Assembly (NCBI GenBank): GCA_963806495.1
Contig: CAWDYA010000009.1
Span: forward strand, 62,001-126,000
From: CAWDYA01 sp963806495
GTDB lineage: Bacteria; Acidobacteriota; Polarisedimenticolia; JACPZX01; DASXTC01
Direction of reading: 5' to 3'
Length of the DNA stretch: 64,000 nucleotides
Shown here: positions 52,607-64,000 of the stretch, piece after piece
Layout of the letters: every line of letters begins with the position of its first letter
How positions within the stretch are numbered: the first letter of the stretch is position 1
The notes under the pieces: model-generated
Seen by the model: the letters and a program-made list of their open reading frames with translations, nothing else
What the model was told of the DNA's origin: nothing
Database searches by the model: none
Made by a program: the position numbers and the translations under genes

Positions 52607-55600
52607 TCACGGACAGACGGCGGTGCTCCTCGGCGATCCTGAAGTCGCGCTGCCCCATGGGCCCGGTCACGCAGACGTTGCGGCCGCGGGCGAGGTACCG
52701 GTACCCGGCGCCCGGCGGCGGCACCGAGGTGTCCATCCGTTGGATCGGCTTCCGGAGACGACGATGCTCCAGCCCGAGCCCACCGGGAGCCGACGAGATC
52801 GCCGCGCACCAGGTCGTGCACGGTGGCGGGCCGCGTCCGTCGCGACGCCGGTCCAGGCCATCGATACGGGATCGGCGTCGAGGTCACTCGCACCTCGCCC
52901 GGAAGCGCGTAGGAGCCGGATCCGATGGCGCGCAGTCGCATGCATCCCCGCCCCGTCGCCGTCGGCATCGGCCTGCCCCGGGTTCGCCGCGAGAGGACAG
53001 TTGTCGCAGGTCCAGCCGACGAGGTCACCGTCAGGGTCGCTGCCGCCTGGCAGCAATCGAACATCATCGGCGTGACGATCAGCGACCAGGAGTCCAGCGT
53101 TCCGGTGTCGTAGATCTCGTTGTCCGAGACGAACACCTGCCAGTCTCCTCCGGTCAGGGTGCCGTTGAGGTGCGAGAGCTGTCCGGTCGGGTCCGCATAG
53201 TCCGACGAGGGGGAGTTCATGGAAGGCAGCCAGCTTCCCGTGAACGGCGCCGCCTCGGCGCCGACACCGAGCAGGTCGTTGCTCGAGGCGTCGTCGAAGA
53301 CGGTGTCGATAAAGTCTTCGCCGGCGTTGTACCCGAGGAAGCAGCCGAAGAACGTGATGCAATCGGCCGGCCGGAACACCATGTCGGCGCCGAAGCCGCC
53401 GGGCGCTTTCAGCTCCACGTCAGGTCTCCGACGGCGGTGTGCCTGAGGCTGTCGATCCGGAAGTCGAGGTCCGCGATCTCCAGGTCGTCGGGAACGGTGA
53501 AGGTGTCGGTGACACCGGTCGGATCCGCCTCGGGGATCACGAGGCCTCCCGGGATGACGCGGGTCAGCGTCACGGGCGCGCCGGCGCCCACCGGCTGGCC
53601 GATCCCGAGCTCGAGCGGGACGGTGACCACGCCCTTCGCGCTCGTGATCAGCAACTCGAAGCGCAGCAGGGATCCGCATCCCACCGACAGATCGACCTCA
53701 AAGGTGAATGGATTGCCGGCGACGGTCGCCTGGGCCGGGATCGGCCCGTAGGACGCGGTCGCGCTGGTCACCGTCACGCCCGGCGTAGTCGAGGTGAGCG
53801 TGGCCGTGGCCGAGGCCGAGGTCCTTGGACGCGGAGCGCCAGGGGTTGAACAGCGGTACGCTCAGATCGATCGTCTCGCCCGGATCGATGAAGCCGTTGC
53901 CATCACCGGCCGAGTCGTCGGCGACGACCGCGCCCGGCACCGGGTGCGGCAGGAGGAACGACTCCTTCACCCCGACGTGGGTGGCGATCCCGAGCGACGC
54001 CTCCGCCCTGAACCCCAGACCGCGGTCGGCGAAACCGCCCCAGATCGACTCCTCGTGGGCACAGCCACTCGCGGCGCAGTCGGCGTCGACGAGCGCGTCG
54101 CGCGCCTCGGTGAAGCTCGGGTCGATTGGCGTCATCTTGAGGGCGTCGGTCACGATGTGAAGCATCGCCTCGTTGCCGGCGGCCACGTCGCCTCCCATGG
54201 CGGCGATGATGCGGCTTCGGACCTCCCAGAGGCTCAGCGCCCAGACTTCGCCCACGTTGTGGACCTCTACGGCGCCATTGAACTCGAAACCCAGCGGGCT
54301 CGGGGCGATGCCTCCCGACATGTCGGCCGTGATGTCGTCCACGTCGGCCCAGGTCAGCGGATTCACGGTGTTGTCGGTGTGGTATGGGAATCGTCTCACG
54401 CCGTACACGTAGTTGTCCGTGGGCATGCCTCCGAGCCCGTACAGGGCGTAGGCGCCCGCGGCGTACCGGCCGTCCGGGTCGTCTGAGGGTTGCGTGTTGA
54501 GCAGCGACAACGCGTAGTAGTCGCTCCACCCCTCGCCCATGCCGGCTCCCGGGCTCCAGTTGAGGCCGGCGGCATCGCCGATGAGCCGATTGGTGACACC
54601 GTGCGTCAGCTCGTGGATCACGATCTCGGCGTCGAGATCGCCGTCACGCGCGGGAACGGGGCTGGTCCACAGGAACATCCGCATGATGCCGGGCGCGCCG
54701 TCGGGGGCGGAGAGAAGTTGGCGTTGTTGGCGCCGAAAAAATCGGCGCCCTGCTGCGCTTCCGCCAGGACCGGGTCGGAGCCAGTGCCGCCGCGTCCGAA
54801 GTTGTCGGTCTGGTAGTTGCCCGCCGTCTCGTCGAACCCGAGACCGTACATCCGATCGTGGAAGAAGTTGGCGACATAGAAGAGCTGTGTCACCGCGCCG
54901 CGCTGGGAGGGCACGGATCCCGGATCGTATCCCGCGTCGGGATCGCCGCCGACGGGCGCCGGCGCGTAGACGAAATTGCGCGGCGCGGAGCCGAGGAAAT
55001 CGCGGTTCCGTCCGTCGCCATCCGGGTTGCCCACGGGCCGGCCGCCGGCATCGAGCGCGGCCGCATCGGGCGCGTCGTCTCCATTGCGATCCAGATACGC
55101 GTCCACGTTGTTGCCGGTCGTGGTCTCTCCGCCGTCGGCGATCGATCCGCCGGGGCTCGCGACCGGATCCTGAACCGTCAGCATCTCCTCGACCGTGCGG
55201 GCGATCTCGGATACTGGGTGCCGGAGCCGACCGCGGCCATGTTGGGGGACGCCGGAGCCGGGCTGTCGGCCGGGGCGTGCCCGGCCTGCGTGTAGACGCT
55301 GAATCGCGCCTGCTGTGTGGAGAGACGGTGGCGGATGTTCTTGCGGAACAGCGCTCGCCGCCGCGCGCGTCCGTGAGGAGGTACCAGTCGGCGTCGCCCT
55401 TCATCACGACCACCTGCGCCCAGGCCGGCACCACGATGCCCGGGGCCACCGGGAACCAGACGAGCCGGCTCGGCACGGGACGCGTGACCGCCGGATTGTT
55501 CGACCCGGACCATCGCGTCCCAGCCTTCACCCGCCGGCCCGGCCTCCATGGTGGAAGCGTCGGCCGTCACGCCCAGATCCGCCAGCGCGCGAGCGAGCGC

Positions 55601-56209
55601 CTCCGTGGCACCGAGGAGAGTTCCTCCACGTGCGCGGAAGGCACCCAGACCGGGCACCAGCCGTCCCGTCGTGGCCAGGACACGGCCGTCGCCGTCGAGC
55701 GTGACCCAGGTCTCGCTCTGGAACACGGGCCGGCCGTCGAGCCTCTGCCGCAGCCGCACCGCGAGCAGGCCGGGTGATGCGCCGCGGCTCTCCCCCAGAA
55801 TCTCCAGCGCGTCGATCCCGGACGGCGCCAGGCCGTACAGATCGGCGTGGTCGCGCAGATACCCGAGGGTGATATCCGCCGGACGACGCGAACGATCGAC
55901 CGGGCTCAGCCCACCCGACCGCGCGATGACCTTCTCGGCGGCGCCCATCAGCGGCGAGAATCGGGCCCTCGTGCCGGGCGATGCCCGCCGCAGCCGCTGC
56001 AGACCGTCCCGCATGCCGCGGGCGATCGCAGCAGGAGGCGGCGTGGAAAGCCGCAGCACCGCGAGCCGCCCCCGCCCGTTGATCCTGATGTCGTAGTTTC
56101 CGGCGGCGGCCGGCGCGGAGCCGGGCACCGCCGACCCGGCGGCTTGCGGCATGAGCAGGCAGGACAAAGCGATGGCGCCCGCGAGAGCGCGCGCCCGGCG
56201 TTTTGGCAT
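52607..56209 (-). CDS. Exported M36-type (fungalysin) metalloprotease with P-domain and C-terminal repeats, broken by at least eight frameshifts
   Basis: Reconstructed across frames: signal peptide from MPKRRARALAGAIALSCLLM, propeptide with FTP-like region (DGRPVFQSETWVTLDGDGRV), then the M36 catalytic domain with zinc motif VIHELTHGVTNRLIG and downstream GMGEGWSDYYALS, then a beta domain, a proprotein-convertase P domain (GEDFIDTVFDDASSN, DTGTLDSWSLIVTP) and a thrombospondin-3-like Ca motif (ADADGDGAG) with a tail ending STAVCP and a stop at 52607. Frame changes occur near 55500, 55360, 55205, 54705, 53815, 53415, 53045, 52950 and 52650. Each piece still reads as intact protein, so assembly error is likelier than decay, but a pseudogene cannot be excluded. 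Confidence 0.7.
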
Positions 56210-56339
56210 GGTCTCTCCCGGGACCCATGCAATGTAGGGTGACACCGGCGCATTTCAACCGGGCCGACCCGGAGCGTGTATGGCCGTCCCCTTTGTCGGG
56301 ATCCGCCGCCTGTTCGCGGCGCAGCGCCGCGGTCCGGCT

Positions 56340-59300
56340 TCAGCGGGCGACGAGCGTCACGGACAGGGTCGTCTCGGCGCCGTCACGCATCACCACCGCC
56401 TCGACGGTGGCGCCGGGCTCGAGCGTCCGGAGCAGATCGGAGTAACCCTTGAGCGACTCGACCGGCTTGCCCGCGAGACGCACCAGGATGTCTCCCTCGC
56501 GGAACCCCGCCGCTTCGGCGGGCGAGCCGGGCACCACTCCCGACACCTTCACACCCGGGCCGGGGAACGCGAAGTCGGGCACGGTGCCCACCGAGACCCT
56601 TCGCCCACCGCCCGCGTCGCCACCCGATGGACGCGCAGTCGCCGGAGCACCGGCACCGGCGATCGTGACGGTGAGCGGCTCGGGCCGCTCGCCGAGGTAG
56701 GCCACCCCCTCCAGGGTGAAGGCGGCCACCTTCATCATCCCGGCGAAATCGATCCTGTCGGGCGTGTCGCCGGGGCGATGATAGTCGGCGTGCGGGTCGG
56801 TGAAGATCTGCACCGCCGGCACGCCGCGGTCGATGAAGCTCTTCTGGTCGGACGACTCGTACGCCTCGGGGATCATCCGGCTGTCCACACCGGTGACGTA
56901 GCTCGCGCCCCGGAAGATGTGCTGCCACTCGGTGGCCGTGCCGGTGGCCAGCACCGAGAGCTTCTTCTCCCCGAGCCGCCCCACCGTGTCGAGGGCGATC
57001 ATGCCGATCACCTTGTCGATCGGCCGGGCGGGATGGTCGACGTACCAGCGCGAGCCGACCAGCCCCTCCTCCTCGCCCGTGAAAGCGACGAAGACGACGG
57101 TGCGCTGCGGCCGCTCGCCGTCGGCCATCGCGTGGGCCAGCTCGAGCATCACCGCCACGCCGCTCGCGTTGTCGTCGGCCCCCGGATGCAGCTTCCCCTC
57201 GTCGCCTGCGTGCGGGTCGGGCCAGCCGAATCCGAGATGATCGTAGTGCGCGCCCACCACCACCGACTGGCCGGACCATTCGGGCCGCGTGCCGGGCAGC
57301 ACGCCGATCACGTTGGCGACCTGCCGCGGCTTGCCGTCCGGCGTGGCCTCGGTGGTGAACCGCTGCAGGTAGCCGTTGCCGTCGCCTCCCGGCGCGAGCC
57401 CGATGGCGGCGAACTCCGAGGCGATCCGCTCGGCGGCGGCATCGAGACCCTTCGTGCCGATCCCGCGGCCTTCGCGCTCCGGCGCCGCCAGCCAGGCCAC
57501 CATCTCGCGCATCCTCTTCTCGGAGAAGACCGGGGGCAGCTCCGCCAGGGCCTGCCGCGCGGGGAGCTGCAGGGCCGGAAGCGACGTTGCGCGGTCCCCG
57601 GCCGCGCGCAGATCCACCACCAGGGGCGAGTCGGCCGCCGACCACTGCCCCTTCAGGACGTTGGTCGGCTCGGACCCCTCGAAGCCGAGGTACGAGTACT
57701 TGCCATAGTGGGGCAGCTTGCGCCCGAGACCCGGCAGCGCCTCGAGCGGGTCGGCCACGATCCAGCCGACCGCGCGCGCCGGGTCGGCCGGGTGACGCGC
57801 CGTCAGGACGAAGCTGTGTCCGGTCCGCGGCATCGTCTCGCCGCCTGCCTTCAGCTCGGTCGGTGTCAACGACGCCTCCGTGGACGGGAACGCCACCTTC
57901 GGGGCGAGCCGGTTGTCCCGTCCCAGGACCCAGACGGCGCGATCGGATGGCAGATCGGTCACCTCGGCGTCGGTGGTGAACTCGGGGGCGTGGCTGTCGC
58001 TGCGCCACCCCTCGACCAGGGCGCGATAGGCCTTCCTCTCGTCCTCGCCCGCACCCGCCGGCAGCACCGCCAGGATCTTCGCCTCGCCGAAGATCTGCCC
58101 GATCGACGGGGGCGTCTCGCGCGCGTCGAGGCGGCGGAACAGATCGAACGCGGGATCGACGTGCAGCGCCAGCGGGGGCGCCGCTGTCGTGACGGCGAAG
58201 GCCGCCTCGCGGCCATCCATGCGCACCGACTCGACCACCGGCGCGCCGCCCGTCTGCACGGCCAGCGGGACGTCAATCGGCCAGGGCTCCGACGGCTGTG
58301 TCTGTCGCAGCATCCCGCGCACCACGAACCCGCCCGCCTTCGGCTCGACACCGGTCACCTTCACCTCCAGTGCCGGCGCGCCGGGGCGGCTCACCCAGGC
58401 CTCGAAGAACGAGCCGAGATCCTGCCCCGACACCGCCTCCATCGTGGCCCGCACGTCGGCGAACGAGGCGCGTCGTCCCCGCTCCTGCTCGTAGAACCGC
58501 GCGGCCCACTTGCGGAAGGCGTCGTCGCCGAGCCTGCGCCGCAGCATGTGGAATCCCATCATCGTCTTGCCGTATCCGACCGCCTCGGTGACCGCGCTGT
58601 GCCGCGAGCGGAACTCGGTCAGCGGGAAATCGCGCCCCTTCGCCACGTAGTCACGGTACTTCTGCAGCGTGGCGCGGCGCGACTCGGCCCCCTTGCCGCG
58701 CTGCTCCTGCACCAGGTGGTCGGCCATGTAGGCGGTCAGCCCCTCGCACCAGTTGCCGGTGTCGTAGTCGACGAAGACCGAGTTGCCCCACCAGTTGTGC
58801 AGAATCTCGTGCGGGTAGGACGAGTGGAGGATGAACGGGAAGCGGATCACCTGCGGGCCCAGCAGCGTGAAGGAGGGCATCCCGTAGCCGGTCTCCCAGA
58901 AGTTCTCCACGAGGGCGAACTTGGCGTACGGATACGGGCCGATCGAGATCGGCGTACATCTTCAGGTACTGCCCGGCCGCCGTCAGGTACTTGCCCGCCA
59001 GCGTGTCGTCCTTCTCGTGCAGGAACACCTCGGTGACCACCGCGCCCGCCTTGTCGTCCCACATCATCAACGGCCCGCCCGCGAGCACCACCTCGTCCAT
59101 CGGTCCTTCGGAGTCCCAGCGCGCCACGCCGTCCTCGCCGCGCGACGTCCCCTTGCCCTGGCTGACGACACGCCACCCCTCCGGGGCCGTCACCGCGACG
59201 TCGAAGGTGAACAGGTCGCGCCCGGCGTACGGGTACCAGAACCCGTTGCCCGCGAGATAGACGCCCTCGGGGCCGATCGCGCCCGTCGTCTCGCGGAAGC

Positions 59301-59724
59301 CCCGGGTGTACTCCTCCTTCTGATCCGACAGCCCGAAGTCGAACACGCCGCCATACGAGACCGTGACCTCCCGGTCGTCCCCCTCGAATCGCACCCGGTA
59401 CCGCTTCAGCGGGGGCGGCGCCGACTCGTCGTCGCCGGCGTTGATCCCGAGAAACGGCCCGACGTCGCCCAGGGGCACCTCGCGTACGACGGGCGTGGAC
59501 GCGGTGAGCGACAGCTTCGCGCTGAGCAGGAAGTCGGTCTCGGCGGCGTGCCCGGCGGGAAGTTCAGCCGGTCGGTCACGTCGAGCCGGTGGGAGGCCGG
59601 GGTCGAGACGCACGTCGAGGGAGTGATGCAGCAGCGCGGGGGAAGGCGCCGCGGCACCGGTGGCCAGGACGAGGAGGCACAGGACGGCCGGCAGCACGAG
59701 TGTCGAACGACGCGGCGATGTCAT
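56340..59724 (-). CDS. Exported M1-like aminopeptidase fused to M28 peptidase and PDZ domain, with apparent frameshifts
   Basis: About 1,127 residues when repaired. Signal peptide MTSPRRSTLVLPAVLCLLVL, M1-like N-terminal domain, zinc site PHEILHNWWGN with Glu in NWCEGLT (17 rather than 18 residues apart) and VENFWETG in place of the usual GAMEN. Residues about 690-960 are an M28 domain with AHYDHLGFG, DDNASGVA and TGEEEGLVGS. A PDZ domain (VSGVVPGSPAEAAGFREGDI) ends the chain. Frame breaks lie at about 58946 (extra G, joining KMYADL to IGPYPYAKFALVENF) and a compensating pair near 59605 and 59565. Likely a secreted or periplasmic peptidase. Confidence 0.82.
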
Positions 59725-59936
59725 GATCAGGGTGGCTCCTGTCGGATGGATGGTCGAGCAGGATCCCGGTGAGGCAACGGCCGGAACACGGCGCCGGATG
59801 CCACCCGGTGCACCATCGGACATGCTACCACCGCCCGTGTCTCCGCCGCGCCGCCGCCGAGGCGTTTTCGGGAAGCCTTTCGAACCCGAACGGCGTATGA
59901 TTGATACTACGGCAGCTCGGGAAAGGGGCACCCATC

Positions 59937-61292
59937 GTGAGAAACACGGTCATCCATCCATGGTCCCTCGTGCTGGTCGCCTGCACCGGACTGGCGGCCA
60001 TGCCGGCCTCCAGGCTCGTGCCGGTCGGGACCGTCCCGGAGGAAGCGTGGGCCCGGGCGCTCCCGGCGGCGCCGTTCTGCGGCGCGAGCGAGCAGCCGGG
60101 ATGGCCGGTCCGGATCCAACGTGGAAACACACCATACATCACCGCATCCCCCGTCGTCGCCGACCTCGATGACGACGGTACGATGGAAATCGTCGCGGCC
60201 GACGTGGACGACTGGGTCTGGATCTGGAACCATGACGGCACCCGCAGGCGTCACTGGCCACAACGCATGGACGCCCCCGCCTTCGGCAGTCCCTCCATCG
60301 GTGACATCGACGGGGACGGACAGAACGAAATCGTGGTCGCCACCTACTTCTTCTCGACGGTCTACGCATGGCATCTCGACGGACGGGCGGTCGAGGGTTT
60401 TCCGATACAGGCCGGGGCCACGCCCACGGACAAGATCCGCGGGTCCGCGGTCCTGGCGAATCTCGACGCCGACCCCGAGCTCGAGGTCGTGGTGGCGACC
60501 GCGGAGGGCCTCGTGCACGTGTACGACGCCCCCTTCACGGCCGAGCTCGCGGGCTGGCCGAAACGTCTGGACTTCAACATCCAGACCACGCCGGCAGTGG
60601 GTGACGTCGACGGAGACGGCGAGCCCGACATCGTCGTGCGGTCGATGGACAGGCTCCAGGTCCGTCACGCCGATGGGAGGACCGTGGCAGGGTTTCCCCT
60701 CGCGGCGGCTGGGGCGCATACCTCTCCCGTGATCGGCGATGTCGACGACGACGGTGCCGCCGAGATCGTGGATGGCGGACTCACGAGCGTGTTCTTCTAT
60801 CGCGGCGACGGCACCACGATGCGAACCCTCCCGACTGGCTTGTTGCACTACGCCTTCTTCGCCCTCGGCGATATCGATGGCGACGGGAGACCGGAGCTCT
60901 TCGTGGGCCCCGACCTCGGCGGTGTCTCCGGGTTCGGGCTCGGGGCCGGATGGCCGGTGCCGACGGCGGAGCCCGTCCGCGGGTCGCCGCTGGTCCTCGA
61001 CGCGGACGGAGACGGCTGGAACGACGTGATCGCCAGCTCTCATGACGGTCTCCTCCACGCCTGGAGCCGCGACGGGAGCGAGACCTGCCCTTCGGTGGAC
61101 CTGGGAGGGGAGATTTTCGTGTCGCCCGCCGCAGGGGATCTCGACGGGGACGGTGACGTGGAGCTCGTGGTGGCCCCGCTTTCCGGCGTGGTTCACGTCT
61201 TCGATCTGACCGCGCCGTGGGATCCCCGGGCCGCCGGCTGGACGATGGTCCAGGCCGACCCGCGTCACACGGGGCACTACCCGTCCCGCTGA
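59937..61292 (+). CDS. Exported FG-GAP/VCBS beta-propeller protein
   Basis: 451 residues from a GTG with GAAAGGGG upstream and a signal peptide of about 25 residues. Eight repeats of the Ca-binding loop D-x-D-x-D-G occur, for example ADLDDDGTMEIV, GDIDGDGQNEIVVA, GDVDGDGEPDIVV and GDLDGDGDVELVVAP, predicting a seven- or eight-bladed propeller. The tail APWDPRAAGWTMVQADPRHTG is common to such proteins. Probably a surface or secreted binding protein. Confidence 0.82.
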   Translation: MRNTVIHPWSLVLVACTGLAAMPASRLVPVGTVPEEAWARALPAAPFCGASEQPGWPVRIQRGNTPYITASPVVADLDDDGTMEIVAADVDDWVWIWNHDGTRRRHWPQRMDAPAFGSPSIGDIDGDGQNEIVVATYFFSTVYAWHLDGRAVEGFPIQAGATPTDKIRGSAVLANLDADPELEVVVATAEGLVHVYDAPFTAELAGWPKRLDFNIQTTPAVGDVDGDGEPDIVVRSMDRLQVRHADGRTVAGFPLAAAGAHTSPVIGDVDDDGAAEIVDGGLTSVFFYRGDGTTMRTLPTGLLHYAFFALGDIDGDGRPELFVGPDLGGVSGFGLGAGWPVPTAEPVRGSPLVLDADGDGWNDVIASSHDGLLHAWSRDGSETCPSVDLGGEIFVSPAAGDLDGDGDVELVVAPLSGVVHVFDLTAPWDPRAAGWTMVQADPRHTGHYPSR

Positions 61293-61340
61293 CACGGGCT
61301 CTGGGAGGGGCCGAGGTCCCCGGCGTCGCGTGGGCACGGG

Positions 61341-61417
<77 letters not shown>

Positions 61418-61549
61418 GCTCGGTCGGGAGTCTAACACGCGCCGCCGGCCGGCCCCGGCCCGCCTTTTTCCCCCGCGATGTGGCCCCGGAGGCGCAGCTC
61501 TTGCGTGAATCAGGGTAAACGGCCGGGGCCGTGGAGGGGAGGATCCACC

Positions 61550-64000
61550 ATGCACCTGTTTCGAACGTTCACCCGTGCCTCCGCGTGGCCCGCGGCGGCC
61601 CTGATCATCGCGTGCCTGGGCACCGCCACCGTCCACGCGGAGACCTTCAACCTGGACATCCACACCTACTGCCCGCCGAGCCCCTCGTTCTGCGGCTACG
61701 GCAGCTACGGCGCCTATGTCCATTACCTGCGCGAGGCGATCCAGGAGCTGAACCTGCAGTGGGAGCCGAACGGCATCTCCTTCCGCCCCGGGTACATCCC
61801 GGTTCCGCTGCGACACCCGACTTCCTCGCCGCCCGGTGCGTCGACGTCGACCCGAACGACGGGGTGGACGAGTCGCAGTTCTTCGAGGAGTGGCGGCAGG
61901 ACGTGGCGGCGAAGAACCCGAAGCGGATATCGGTGATCCTGAACTACCGCTCCTCGGCCCAGGACTCGTACCTGTGCTGCAGCGGGATCCCCACCAACCC
62001 GGGCATTCCGCCCGAGGACCTGTTCGGCATCCTGTGCGACACCACGCGCAGCACGTACGACTTGGGCTCCATCCTGGCCCACGAGATCGGCCATCACTTC
62101 TGCCTGTGCCACACGCACGGCTGGAACCGCAGCACCGACTCGCCGATGGACACGGCCGACTGGGTGCAGGCGCTCGACGGGCCGCTCGACTGGAGCGGCG
62201 ACAGCAACCCGCAGTGCGAGGTGTACGACACGAGCGGCGATCCGGGCTGGGAGGAGCCGTACGACGGCAACGGGGACGGCGTCGGCGACCCGGGACGCGA
62301 CCGGCAGCAGAACGGCCTGTGGGAGATCAACCACGAGTTCTGCGGCACGGTGACGCAGCCCTCCGTGGACAAGGGCAGCCCGCACGGACAGTACTGCGAT
62401 CTCGAACTGCTCCCAGACGGCGAGCGGCTATCCGCTTCCGTTCAACCCGAGCACCGATCCGACCGACCAGCCGGTGCAGGCGATGGCGATGAGCTACTGG
62501 GGCTCCGGCTGTGTCGGCCCGTACGTGCGGTTCGGCCAGCGGCAGGAGGCGTTCTCGCCCGACTCGACCGCCAAGATCGGGAAGTGCTATCACGACTATC
62601 GCGAGGGCGTGCTCGAGGACGTGTGTCTCAACAAGGGCGGCGACTTCGACCACGACGGCTGGTGCAACCAGGAGGACAACTGCTCCGCCACGCCCAACAC
62701 GACCCAGACCGACACCGACCACGACGGCCTCGGCGACGTGTGCGACTACGAGATTGGCAACACGGGCCCCGCGACCGACCTCGACGGTGATCAGCTCGGC
62801 GCCCTGTTCGACATGGACGACGACGGCGACGGCTGCCCCGACGTCAACGACCAGCATCCCGACGATGGCTCGGTGCCGGTCGGCTCGAGCTTCTCCTCGC
62901 TGTGCGGGCTGGGGCGTGGTGCCTGGTGTACGGCTTCGAGGGGCTCGACACCGACGGGGACGGCAAGCTGAACTGCGAGGACTACGACGACGACAACGAC
63001 GGGATTCTGCGACGAGGGCGGCCCGCTCGACGACAGCGTCGCGGGCGTGCCGCCAGGCGGCTGCGTGGCCGGCCCGTACGGCAACGACCCCTGCCCGCTG
63101 GAGGCGGGCGACGGATGCCATCCGCTCAACGGCACCTGCCCCCCGTTCTGGAAGACCTGTCAGGGCGGGTCGTGCGACCCGGACTTCCTGCAGATCACCT
63201 CGATCGTCAGCCCGGCCGAGTTCGTCGTGCTGCCCGGCAAGTTCACCGCCTACAACGACGTGCTGTACGTGCAGCCGTTGACCGGACGCACGGTGTCCGA
63301 GACAGCGCAGGTGCTCAACGGCGACTTCGCCGCCGCCGGCAGCGCGTTCTCCGTGCCGCTGGCGACCGCGCCCGGCGGTGTCGCGGCGGCAGCCTCCTCC
63401 GGATCACCCACGATCGCGCCGGGCGACCCGGTGCAGCTCGAGATACGCTCGCGTGCCGATGGCTCGCTCGTGGCGGTGGTGGCGCAGTACGTTGCCGGCG
63501 ATGCGACGATCGGCGACGTGACGCGTGGTGGCTTCCTGGCGATCACGCCACAACAGAATCCCGGCCCGCCCGTGATCGCCGCGACCTTCGCTCTCGGGCA
63601 CGATCCGGCCGGGGCCGCCATGTACGACGGCGACGACGACGGGACCCCGGCCGCCGACGACAACTGCCTGATCGCCTACAACCCGAACCAGACCGACACG
63701 GACGGGGACGGATTCGGCAACGCCTGCGACGCGGATCTCGACAATGACCTGCTGGTGACCTCCGCCGACCTGGCCATGGTGCAGGCGTGCGAAGGGGCCG
63801 ACCTGACGCTGCGGATGCCGATCGCCGAGCCGCTCTCGATGCAGGGACGCGAAGTCCCGCCGAACCCCTGCGGCGGCACCGGCCCCTGCCCCGCCTACGA
63901 TCTGGCGCGCGGCTGCGCCGCGGCCGACCTGGACGAGAACGGCCTGGTGGACAGCGCCGACACCTCGATCGCCCGGCTCGCGCTGGGCACGCCGCCCGGC
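61550..64000 (+). CDS. Exported metzincin-like metalloprotease with thrombospondin-3 and dockerin-type Ca repeats (frameshifted, 3' end beyond window)
   Basis: Signal peptide from MHLFRTFTRASAWPAAALII, then a metzincin zinc site HEIGHHFCLCHTHG (HExxHxxxxxH) and the Met-turn AMAMSYWG about 140 residues later. Calcium-type repeats follow: DTDHDGLGDVCD, DMDDDGDGCPDVND, DTDGDGKLNCEDYDDDNDG and DTDGDGFGNACD, then dockerin-like loops DLDNDLLVTSADLAM and DLDENGLVDSADTSIARLAL at the window's edge. The reading frame changes near 61815, 62410, 62915 and 63004. The open frame continues past 64000. Predicted secreted endopeptidase. Confidence 0.72.

Overview
This is a GC-rich bacterial window with dense, short-spaced operons. 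The cell type looks diderm: there is a QseG-like lipoprotein, a membrane-fusion efflux adaptor and a large set of exported proteases. No rRNA or taxon-specific marker is present. The mix of a tig-clpP-clpX-lon-ysxC-rho-rpmE-prfA-prmC-moeA block, thrombospondin-type-3/dockerin secreted proteins, APC-Usp fusions and pyruvate/indolepyruvate ferredoxin-type metabolism suggests Acidobacteriota or a similar deep lineage. That assignment is inference only.

Layout. 0-5 kb (minus): anti-sigma and ECF sigma pair, ECF transporter T subunit and fused double ATPase, asparaginase II. 5-11 kb (plus): larC, metG, tatD, mscS. 10.7-15.2 kb: trehalose-6-P synthase/phosphatase (minus) and a ClC channel (plus). 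15.3-22 kb: a GlrK/QseG/GlrR-like two-component module, with a candidate sigma54-dependent structured small RNA divergent from glrR and pta plus a glycosyltransferase upstream of the kinase. 22-35 kb: a GT2 glycosyltransferase (plus), then the housekeeping operon from tRNA-Lys and tRNA-Leu through tig, clpPX, lon, ysxC, rho, rpmE, prfA and prmC to moeA (minus). 35-43.6 kb (plus, except one small minus-strand gene): efflux adaptor, degenerate GGDEF-PilZ protein, amino-acid permease with two Usp domains, small MscS-like protein, and a receiver-kinase-receiver operon. 43.7-51.7 kb: iorA-iorB and an ADP-forming acyl-CoA synthetase behind a sigma54-type promoter, converging on a CoA-transferase, alanine dehydrogenase and an NmrA-like reductase. 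51.8-64 kb: exported proteins (WPPNHK domain, M36 protease, M1-M28-PDZ peptidase, FG-GAP propeller, metzincin with Ca-binding repeats) and tRNA-Arg.

How the genes work together. The iorAB/ADP-forming synthetase set would turn aryl-pyruvates into aryl-acetates with ATP gain, and asparaginase, alanine dehydrogenase and the secreted peptidases fit a protein- or peptide-degrading lifestyle. The most interesting locus is 15.3-19.6 kb. In enterobacteria GlrK-QseG-GlrR drives a sigma54 promoter for the small RNA GlmY. Here a GlrR-like activator is divergent from a strong sigma54 consensus that leads into about 300 nt of non-coding, highly structured sequence ending in an intrinsic terminator.

Quality caveat. 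Many conserved genes are interrupted by single-base indels (metG, mscS signal peptide, glrK, PilZ protein, iorA, acyl-CoA synthetase) and the secreted-protein genes by several each. Because metG is essential and the protein sequence resumes intact in the new frame, most of these look like assembly errors rather than decay. Coordinates of interrupted genes span the whole reconstructed gene.
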